Shown in pieces: positions 1 through 4,395 of a stretch of 5,877 nucleotides of DNA. Made by a program: the position numbers and the translations under genes. Source of the stretch: Rhodospirillales bacterium (lineage in GTDB: Bacteria > Pseudomonadota > Alphaproteobacteria > Acetobacterales > Acetobacteraceae). The stretch is from positions 1 through 5,877 of the forward strand of contig JAGWOU010000138.1 of assembly GCA_028870815.1 (NCBI GenBank). The letters are read 5' to 3'. Positions within the stretch are counted from its first letter, which is position 1, and each line of letters starts with the position of its first letter. The notes beneath the pieces were generated by a model. The model saw only the letters and a program-made list of their open reading frames with translations. It had not been told where the DNA came from and made no database searches.

Positions 1-38
1 CCGGGGAGACAGGGTGGCTCCATGATCTTGCTTAGCCA

Positions 39-183
39 TGCCGGGGCTTTGCAGCGCGATGCAAATTAGCGGCCCCGCCGCCATCCTCCGCTGCGCTCCG
101 GCGCTCCGCGTGCGGCCCGGCGCCGCCCCCGGCTGTGATCGCCATGGAAGGCCGCGACGGGCGCGGCTTCCGGCACACAGGAG
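39..183 (+). promoter_or_regulatory. structured leader, copy A, upstream of the DUF2493 gene
   Basis: This non-coding stretch ends in the ribosome-binding site of the DUF2493 gene. It holds a hairpin whose arms are CGGGGC plus TTTGC (42-52) and GCAAA plus GCCCCG (61-65 and 72-77), with an unpaired insertion at 66-71. A GC-rich block at 78-102 matches 1793-1817 at 23 of 25 positions. A second block at 136-166, starting TGATCGCCAT, matches 1852-1881 with one gap. Block spacing and distance to the start codon agree with copy B to within one base. Shared order and spacing point to common descent of the two leaders. Whether the function is a 5' UTR element, a promoter or a protein-binding site is not visible. 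I identified no confident -35/-10 pair. Confidence 0.6.
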
Positions 184-189
184 CATCCC

Positions 190-1128
190 ATGACCCACGA
201 ACATGATGACACCGGCTATGAACCGCCCCATGCCAGTTCCCCCACTTCCCATGTCCTGGCCGAGCTGCAACTCTACGGCTATCGCCCCGGCCAGGAGGAG
301 CCCGACCCCAGGCCTCTCCCCGAAGCCAACCTGATCGCCGGGGCCATCGCGGATATTTTCGATGCCTTCACCGCCACCTTGAACGAGACCCGCCTGGAGC
401 CCGACCTCGAGGAATTACTCTGGGCCACGGTCAATCTGTTCCACCGCGCCACTGGGCGGATCGAGCGCGAGCTCGACGATAACGAGCAGGCGCAAAAGCG
501 TAGCCAGAAGGAGCAGGATGGCTCCGAAGTGCGCTCGGTCGAACTGGAGCGCCTGACGGCGGAAGGCCAGAGCCTGCTGGAACGCCGTGACTGCCTGGAA
601 TTCTTTCGCGACCAGGCGGCCGAGCAATTCGAACGGCAGATGCGCACCGCCTGGCGGCCCCGCGCGGGTTCGATGGTCAATCGTCGGGCGCTGACCGCAT
701 CACTGATCGACAGCCGGGATTTTATCGCCGCCAAGCGCCGGGCGGAGACCGAAGTAATGTTGCCTACGGGCCCTCGGATCGCCTTCACCGGCGGGCTGGA
801 GTTCAACGATCACAAGCTGATCTGGGACAAGCTCGACCGGGTGCATGCCAAGCACCCGGACATGGTTCTGCTGCATGGCGGCAGTCCGAGGGGCGCTGAG
901 CGCATCGCCGCCGCCTGGGCGGATGCACGCAGGGTTACCCAGATTGCCTACAAGCCCGACTGGACCCGGCACGCCAAGGCGGCGCCGTTCAAGCGCAATG
1001 ACGCGATGCTGGAGGCCTTGCCGATTGGCGTCCTGATATTCCCCGGCACCGGCATCCAGGACAATCTCGCCGACAAGGCCAAAAAGCGCGGCATTCCGGT
1101 CTGGGGATTTGGGAGCGGGGGCACATAG
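190..1128 (+). CDS. DUF2493 domain protein (YspA-like SLOG fold), plasmid/ICE accessory protein
   Basis: This 312-aa protein has two parts. Residues 1-190 are polar and mostly helical, with a charged, coiled-coil-like stretch at about 85-150 (many E, R, Q). Residues about 195-305 form a DUF2493 domain, a relative of the SLOG/YpsA Rossmann folds thought to bind nucleotides or their derivatives. Visible signatures are IAFTGG (197-202), HGGSPRGAE (229-237), an aromatic region ending DW (257-258), and PFKRNDAM (266-273). The exact ligand and role are unknown. Such proteins are frequent among alphaproteobacterial plasmid and ICE accessory genes. The ATG at 190 is preceded by CAGGAG (178-183) at a 6-nt spacing. 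The ATG at 144 is out of frame. The protein is predicted cytosolic, with no signal peptide or membrane segment. A strong hairpin lies 28 nt downstream of the stop. Confidence 0.88.
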   Translation: MTHEHDDTGYEPPHASSPTSHVLAELQLYGYRPGQEEPDPRPLPEANLIAGAIADIFDAFTATLNETRLEPDLEELLWATVNLFHRATGRIERELDDNEQAQKRSQKEQDGSEVRSVELERLTAEGQSLLERRDCLEFFRDQAAEQFERQMRTAWRPRAGSMVNRRALTASLIDSRDFIAAKRRAETEVMLPTGPRIAFTGGLEFNDHKLIWDKLDRVHAKHPDMVLLHGGSPRGAERIAAAWADARRVTQIAYKPDWTRHAKAAPFKRNDAMLEALPIGVLIFPGTGIQDNLADKAKKRGIPVWGFGSGGT

Positions 1129-1155
1129 CCCCCCTTGCTCCTCAGCTCCAACAGA

Positions 1156-1188
1156 ATGTGTCGCGCCTTACGATCAGGCGCGACACAT
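1156..1188 (+). terminator. strong hairpin after the DUF2493 gene, no T-tract
   Basis: A perfect 13-bp inverted repeat has arms ATGTGTCGCGCCT (1156-1168) and AGGCGCGACACAT (1176-1188) around a 7-nt loop. It lies 28 nt past the DUF2493 stop, where a terminator is expected. The sequence after it (ATACTGAACC) has no T-run, so simple intrinsic termination is doubtful. It could instead stabilise the mRNA 3' end or be a protein-binding palindrome. Confidence 0.5.
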
Positions 1189-1210
1189 ATACTGAACCGT
1201 CCAACCGCTG

Positions 1211-1230
1211 AGCCGCCCAACTGGGCGGCT
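1211..1230 (+). terminator. second hairpin downstream of the DUF2493 gene
   Basis: The arms AGCCGCCCA (1211-1219) and TGGGCGGCT (1222-1230) are perfectly complementary. Closed realistically, this gives an 8-bp GC-rich stem with an AACT tetraloop. It follows the 1156-1188 hairpin by 22 nt. Only two T residues end the arm and run-on, so it is at best a weak intrinsic terminator. A tandem pair of hairpins could terminate together. Confidence 0.4.
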
Positions 1231-1248
1231 TGGCATGTGACCATTTGA

Positions 1249-1268
1249 GGCGTGTGGTGGCGTGTGGC
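1249..1268. repeat. tandem 10-bp duplication
   Basis: GGCGTGTGGT (1249-1258) is followed immediately by GGCGTGTGGC (1259-1268), matching at 9 of 10 positions. With two copies only, it could be replication slippage. No iteron array continues from it. Confidence 0.45.
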
Positions 1269-1472
1269 GCATGCCCCCTCCCAGCCCCCGCTCGACATCG
1301 CCGGGCGGACATTAGTGGCATTTTATCGCCACGGGGTAGGAGTGACGGCGGCAGAATCAGGGCTGACGCGTCACCGGTTACCTGCATCATCGTCCTGGTT
1401 GGTAAAATCAGCACTCAGCTGTCCGTGGCCATGCCATGAATCGAGACGAGCCGGTCCCCTCGGTTGATCATC

Positions 1473-1555
1473 GCCTACCCACCCGAAACAGGCCGCGCCC
1501 AAGAACGTGAAGTGGAGGGAAGGGCATTCTTGGGACCCGTGGGATCATGGTAGGC
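1473..1555. repeat. nested inverted repeat, about 83 nt
   Basis: The outer arms are GCCTACC (1473-1479) and GGTAGGC (1549-1555). CAC (1480-1482) can pair with GTG (1539-1541). The inner arms are CCCAAGAA (1498-1505) and TTCTTGGG (1527-1534), enclosing a purine-rich 21-nt loop. The helices are compatible with one extended structure containing unequal internal loops. No gene overlaps it convincingly. It may be a structured RNA or DNA site, or a chance arrangement. Confidence 0.35.
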
Positions 1556-1717
1556 TGCACAAGCCTCGCCTTATGTATCAGGCCACACAGCTCCTTGAAC
1601 TGTCATTGCCGTCAGACCCGAACGTTGAGAGGCCGCCATATTCTCCTGGCCGGTGCGGGACCGCGCCACCGGGTCTCTCGAGGGCGGATCTGACCGAAAG
1701 CCGATCGCCTTCCTGCA

Positions 1718-1900
1718 ATGGCGGGGCCCGGCTTTTTTCCCCGACAGCTGTGCTGTCTCCTCGCGGGCGCTGCGCTCCAAAAAAGCCGGACCCCGCCATC
1801 CTTCGCTGCGCTACGGCCGCACACGGTGCAGGTCGATCTGCCCCCGGTCACTGATCGCCATCGAGACCGCGATGGGCGCGGGCTCGTAACAGCAAGGAGA
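1718..1900 (+). promoter_or_regulatory. structured leader, copy B, upstream of the DUF736 gene
   Basis: It begins with a long hairpin: arms 1718-1738 and 1779-1799 pair at 20 of 21 positions (single C/A mismatch, 1727 against 1790) around a 40-nt loop. The loop contains a small hairpin, GACAGC (1743-1748) / GCTGTC (1752-1757). The 3' arm runs into the block conserved with copy A (1793-1817). A second conserved block at 1852-1881 contains its own hairpin, CCATCG (1858-1863) / CGATGG (1870-1875). The leader ends in the Shine-Dalgarno of the DUF736 gene. Order and spacing match copy A, so the two genes may share post-transcriptional or transcriptional control. Confidence 0.6.
1894..1899 (+). promoter_or_regulatory. 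ribosome-binding site fixing the DUF736 start
   Basis: AAGGAG lies 7 nt before the ATG at 1907. The reading frame stays open upstream to an alternative start at 1718, but that extension would run through the hairpin leader and adds residues not seen in the DUF736 family. This site therefore supports 1907. Confidence 0.85.
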
Positions 1901-1906
1901 TTTGAC

Positions 1907-2230
1907 ATGGCGACCATCGGAACCTTCAAGAAAGCCGGCAACGAAATCCAGGGCGAGATCGTGACCCTGAGCGTACAGGCGAAGAATGTGCGCATCGTGC
2001 CGGAAGCCAACCGGGCCAATGACAATGCCCCCAGCCATCGCATCTATGTGGGCCGGGCGGAGATCGGGGCCGGGTGGACGAAACGCTCCAACGAGGGGCG
2101 GGACTATATCTCGGTCAAGCTGGATGACCCCAGCTTCAGCGCGCCGATCTACGCCAATCTGTTCGATGATGAAGGCGGTGACGGCTACAGCCTGATCTGG
2201 TCCCGCAGCCGTAAGCCCAGCGGCGAGTAA
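1907..2230 (+). CDS. DUF736 family protein
   Basis: This 107-aa protein matches the DUF736 pattern: N-terminal MATIGTFKK, a central segment ending in VGRAEIGAGW (48-57), then YISVKLDDPSF (67-77), then APIYANLF (79-86), and a C-terminal LIWSR (96-100). It is a small, soluble, beta-rich protein of unknown biochemical function. The family is very common on alphaproteobacterial plasmids and conjugative elements, usually near transfer or maintenance genes, and serves as a marker of mobile DNA. The length is normal for the family and the gene looks intact. The start is set by AAGGAG at 1894-1899. A GC-rich hairpin 13 nt past the stop suggests transcription ends there, so it is probably monocistronic with its own long leader. 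Confidence 0.93.
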   Translation: MATIGTFKKAGNEIQGEIVTLSVQAKNVRIVPEANRANDNAPSHRIYVGRAEIGAGWTKRSNEGRDYISVKLDDPSFSAPIYANLFDDEGGDGYSLIWSRSRKPSGE

Positions 2231-2243
2231 ATCCCGCAGCAAA

Positions 2244-2268
2244 CCCCGCCCGGCGATGCCGGGCGGGG
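2244..2268 (+). terminator. GC-rich terminator-like hairpin after the DUF736 gene
   Basis: A perfect 11-bp stem, CCCCGCCCGGC (2244-2254) / GCCGGGCGGGG (2258-2268), with loop GAT, begins 13 nt after the DUF736 stop. The following bases, CATCTGTGTG, are only moderately T-containing, so the T-tract is poor. Position and stability still favour a 3'-end hairpin. Confidence 0.65.
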
Positions 2269-2343
2269 CATCTGTGTGAAAAGGGGAGGGGGGGCGTGAG
2301 TTCCGTGGCCTGGGGCATGGTGAGGCTGCAGGCAGTCTCCTTC

Positions 2344-2366
2344 GCCGCTTTTTGGGAAAAAGCGGC
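2344..2366. repeat. REP-like hairpin element
   Basis: GCCGCTTTTT (2344-2353) and AAAAAGCGGC (2357-2366) form a perfect 10-bp stem around GGG. The flanks (GCAGTCTCCTTC before, ACCAAAAACTTCTGTTTT after) are AT-richer than the surroundings. From memory, a dispersed repeat with this layout (a hairpin ending in an A/T run, then ACCAAAAACTT) is abundant between genes in Komagataeibacter and Gluconacetobacter. That recognition has not been checked. Lying in a gap of 273 nt (2231-2503) with no gene, it may also act as a bidirectional terminator. Confidence 0.5.
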
Positions 2367-2503
2367 ACCAAAAACTTCTGTTTTAAAAGAGTATTGCGGA
2401 AGCGAGCTCGGACGCCCCGCACGGAAACCTTGCCAGGCTGGGGATTTACGGCTTCGCTACCCTGCCCAACACGCCACAGGCGCACCAAAACAGGAACATC
2501 ATC

Positions 2504-2752
2504 ATGAAAATTACCGTCGAGATTGACTGCACGCCTGACGAAGCAAGGCGTTTTGCCGGTCTGCCGGATGTCATCCCGATGCAGCAGACGATTATCGAGA
2601 AACTTCAGCAGCGCATGGAGAGCGCCATCGACGCCACTACACCCGAGGCGCTCCTGCGGGCATGGATGCCGATGGCACCCGATCAGATGCAGCAGGCATT
2701 CGCTAAGCTGTTTGGCGCTTTTGGGGGGCCGAGGTCAGGCGACGGGGGGTGA
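2504..2752 (+). CDS. DUF6489 family protein
   Basis: This 82-aa protein opens with MKITVEIDCTPDEARRFAGL, followed by PDVIPMQ (21-27). That is the hallmark of the DUF6489 family: an N-terminal beta strand, a helix, then a PD-x-x-PMQ turn and a long helix. Residues about 28-72 are predicted helical (IIEKLQQRM, MQQAFAKLF), and the tail is Gly-rich. The function is unknown. The family is found in alphaproteobacteria. AGGAA (2492-2496) lies 7 nt before the ATG. The protein is soluble, with no membrane segment. The stop codon overlaps a possible GTG start (GTGA, 2749-2752) of a doubtful downstream ORF. Confidence 0.82.
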   Translation: MKITVEIDCTPDEARRFAGLPDVIPMQQTIIEKLQQRMESAIDATTPEALLRAWMPMAPDQMQQAFAKLFGAFGGPRSGDGG

Positions 2753-2991
2753 CGCCGCTTGGAGAGGCGGCTGTCAGAAAGCGGTTCAGCGTCCCGAGGG
2801 GGCAAAATGGACTGGCTGGGAGTAAGGTGCGCCGGTGTCGCCCCTGGATCGCAGCAGAAGCTCATCGTGGTCATCGCTCCATTGATGTTCCGACCAATCT
2901 GCCTTTCAATGCGGCCGTGAGCAAAAACCGTGAGTATGGCCGTGCGCTTCGCGGCGGTCAGCTGCCGTCTCGAAGAGGTACAAATGTGTGA
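2749..2991 (+). CDS. doubtful small ORF between the DUF6489 and 92-aa genes
   Basis: This 80-codon frame opens with GTG, overlaps the DUF6489 stop by GTGA, and ends in a TGA that overlaps the next gene's GTG in the same way. The product would be basic (many R and K), with no recognised domain. Third-position GC is only moderate by hand count, and the G-run upstream is not a clear Shine-Dalgarno site. The overlaps could reflect translational coupling or chance. It is reported because it would fill the only gap in a plus-strand gene chain. Confidence 0.22.
   Translation: MTPLGEAAVRKRFSVPRGQNGLAGSKVRRCRPWIAAEAHRGHRSIDVPTNLPFNAAVSKNREYGRALRGGQLPSRRGTNV
2974..2979 (+). promoter_or_regulatory. ribosome-binding site deciding the GTG start at 2988
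   Basis: AGAGGT lies 8 nt before GTG 2988. The nearer ATG at 2984 reads into a TGA after six codons, so the GTG is the only workable start for the 92-aa frame. Confidence 0.5.
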
Positions 2992-3266
2992 CACAGGACT
3001 GTGAGATTTCTGCCCTCGTTGACGTGATGTTGAAGCTGTTGTTTCGGCAGCCAATCATTGCGCCAGATGCGGATGCCGGGATAGATATTCTTGTCGCCAA
3101 AGCTGGGAGTTGCACAGCACCCAACGACTGGCGGGCAGCGGTTGCTGCCGCATTAGCGGCAGGATACATCCATGAGCCGGTTATACTTTCGCATGGCGCG
3201 CTTCATTGCCACTGGCGCCTCGAACTGACGCCATTCGGGATCGAGGCTGTGACGCGGCTACTTTAG
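2988..3266 (+). CDS. hypothetical protein, 92 aa
   Basis: I do not recognise the family. The product is soluble and mixed alpha/beta: a helix near the start (ALVDVMLKLLF), a run WRAAVAAALAAGYI (about 47-60), then a strand-rich segment with HWRLELTPFG (about 74-83). The last part resembles the wing and final helix of small winged-helix proteins (a LTPxG turn followed by a helix), but that is only a shape resemblance. It starts at GTG with AGAGGT upstream and has a balanced amino-acid make-up, unlike the Arg/Pro-rich shadow frames. It is the last plus-strand gene before the convergent transport operon, and a hairpin abuts its stop. Confidence 0.55.
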   Translation: MTQDCEISALVDVMLKLLFRQPIIAPDADAGIDILVAKAGSCTAPNDWRAAVAAALAAGYIHEPVILSHGALHCHWRLELTPFGIEAVTRLL

Positions 3267-3294
3267 TGGCGGCAGGGCCGCGCCCTTATCGCCA
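3267..3294 (+). terminator. hairpin directly after the 92-aa gene
   Basis: TGGCG (3267-3271) pairs with CGCCA (3290-3294), and AGGGC (3274-3278) with GCCCT (3282-3286), around a CGC loop. A small internal loop separates the two helices. It begins at the base after the stop codon. No T-tract follows. The rest of the convergent gap to 3479 holds no gene that I can support. It turns AT-rich near 3451-3496, with a 10-bp palindrome GGCAATTGCC (3459-3468). Confidence 0.35.
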
Positions 3295-3479
3295 TTCCGA
3301 GGGCCAGCTCTATAACCACCCAAAGCAGTCGTCGAGACGTCCCGCTTCACAGGCGCAGCTATGCGGCTTTGCGCATGCGGCAGTCGCATCGTACATGCCA
3401 GCTCGATTTAGGCCCGGCACGGTCGCCGCAGCCAAGAGACACAGTTCCACGAAAAATAGGCAATTGCCGCGAAAATACA

Positions 3480-4178
3480 TTATTTTTGTATCGTATTGAG
3501 ATTTCTGCCTTGAGCGCGACCGAGGAGCTCGTGAAACAGAGCTTCCAGATCGTCGCGGCTGATATCGACTGTGTCGCCGTAATCCGCCAGCACCTCATTC
3601 ATCTCTGCTTGTGCAAAAGACAGGCGCGTGACCGGCGGATGCGGATGAGCAGGCATATGGGCGTGGTGCGGGTAGGAGTGGCCGGTGGCATTGTTGTAGG
3701 CGATCGCCACGAGGGTCAGCAGAAGCGAGTTCAGTCCCACCGGCACCAGGACGAACGCGTAGCCAAGCGCTAAGACGTGAGGGCCTCCGAGCACGGCGGT
3801 GAGCGCCACGGCACCGCTCGGCGGGTGTACGCAACGAAGCAGTGACATGGCAGCAAAGGCACAGCCGACTGCCACAGCGGCGGCGATCAAGGGAGACATG
3901 ATCAAATGCGCAGACGCGACGCCGATCAGCGCCGCGACGAGATTGCCGCCAATGATGGACCAGGGCTGAGCCAGCGGGCTTGCTGGAACGCCGAACAATA
4001 AAACTGCAGAGGCGCCCATCGGCGCGATCAGCAAGGGAAGTCCGCTGGCAGAGCCGAACCATGCCGTGCTGACCAGAGCGGTGACAGCAATGCCCAGGAA
4101 GGCACCGAAGGCAGCGCGCAAGCGCTCACCATAGCTTGCCGGCAATTGCTGCGGCAGGAAGCCTCGTAACCAGTTCAT
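3480..4178 (-). CDS. HPP family integral membrane protein, without CBS domains
   Basis: This 232-aa inner-membrane protein shows the HPP family signatures: APMGASAVLLFGVPASPLAQPW (split across 52-73), GGNLVAALIG (77-86), and the eponymous HPP at 118-120 within CVHPPSGAVAL. About five hydrophobic segments lie at roughly 22-41, 47-64, 74-94, 96-114 and 123-162. A His-rich stretch follows (167-180, six His), then a soluble tail ending about 20 residues after DISRDDLEALF (205-215). Characterised relatives in cyanobacteria and plant chloroplasts take part in nitrite transport. The substrate here is unknown. Many bacterial members continue from this point into two CBS domains, which are absent here. 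It is the last gene of the CLC operon, starting 4 nt after the small gene's stop, with only a weak GGAT-like ribosome-binding site. Confidence 0.9.
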   Translation of the reverse strand: MNWLRGFLPQQLPASYGERLRAAFGAFLGIAVTALVSTAWFGSASGLPLLIAPMGASAVLLFGVPASPLAQPWSIIGGNLVAALIGVASAHLIMSPLIAAAVAVGCAFAAMSLLRCVHPPSGAVALTAVLGGPHVLALGYAFVLVPVGLNSLLLTLVAIAYNNATGHSYPHHAHMPAHPHPPVTRLSFAQAEMNEVLADYGDTVDISRDDLEALFHELLGRAQGRNLNTIQK

Positions 4179-4182
4179 TTAT

Positions 4183-4395
4183 CTATCCAGGACGATGGAA
4201 AGCCGGCCTATGCAGGACAAGGCTTTGAAACAAGAAATAGATAATGGCCCCGATGACGATGGCCGTGATGATGACCGTCATAGCCATCAAAGCGAACCCT
4301 GCGGCATGGAACAAAATTCTCATGGCGCTACGGCGACGCGCCCGCAATTTGACGCGTAGGAAAAGATTGTCACGATGAGCCTTGAAAAACATCAT
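4183..4395 (-). CDS. small single-pass membrane protein in the CLC-HPP operon
   Basis: This 70-aa protein has a strongly basic N-terminus (KLRARRRSAMR, about 16-26), one long hydrophobic segment (about 30-57, with MTVIITAIVIGAIIYFLF) and a short polar tail. By the positive-inside rule the N-terminus should face the cytoplasm. I recognise no family. The start ATG (4395-4393) overlaps the TGA of the CLC gene (ATGA), and no Shine-Dalgarno sequence precedes it, which suggests translation coupled to CLC. An internal Met at residue 25 could give a 46-aa form but also lacks a ribosome-binding site. Its place between two transporters suggests an accessory subunit or regulator, which is inference. Confidence 0.68.
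   Translation of the reverse strand: MMFFKAHRDNLFLRVKLRARRRSAMRILFHAAGFALMAMTVIITAIVIGAIIYFLFQSLVLHRPAFHRPG

Larger units (their letters stand above)
1129..1717. other. gene-free stretch rich in inverted repeats
   Basis: About 590 nt separate the DUF2493 gene from the next leader. Open frames on both strands translate to low-complexity Arg/Pro/Ala-rich peptides with no recognisable domain and no good ribosome-binding site, so I call no gene. The stretch holds perfect inverted repeats at 1156-1188 and 1211-1230, a shorter one at 1315-1332 (GTGGC / GCCAC, 8-nt loop), a tandem 10-bp duplication at 1249-1268 and a nested inverted repeat at 1473-1555. I cannot say whether it is a decayed gene, a regulatory or small-RNA region, or a recombination scar. 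Confidence 0.5.

Noticed and set aside
279..806. Minus-strand 175-aa open frame inside the DUF2493 gene
   Set aside because: The product is Ser/Arg-rich with no domain, opposite a well-supported gene; it is a shadow frame of GC-rich coding DNA.
1612..2043. Minus-strand 143-aa open frame across the second leader
   Set aside because: It runs antisense through the long hairpin and the DUF736 start, has an Arg/Pro-rich composition and no recognisable motif.
2279..2295. G-rich tract as a G-quadruplex
   Set aside because: Only two adjacent G-runs separated by one A; it lacks four spaced runs.
1811..2488. Minus-strand 225-aa open frame antisense to the DUF736 gene
   Set aside because: It spans a clear plus-strand gene, its terminator and the REP-like hairpin; the translation is low-complexity and Pro/Arg-rich.
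3451..3470. Palindrome GGCAATTGCC with an ATTTTT run (minus strand) as HPP terminator
   Set aside because: As a hairpin it has only three base pairs around a four-base loop, too weak for a confident terminator call.
3002..3509. 13-bp direct repeat TGAGATTTCTGCC at 3002-3014 and 3497-3509, possible attachment or recombination site
   Set aside because: One 13-bp match is close to what chance allows in a window this size (roughly 0.3 expected on one strand); both copies lie in protein-coding DNA and no integrase or target-site context supports it.
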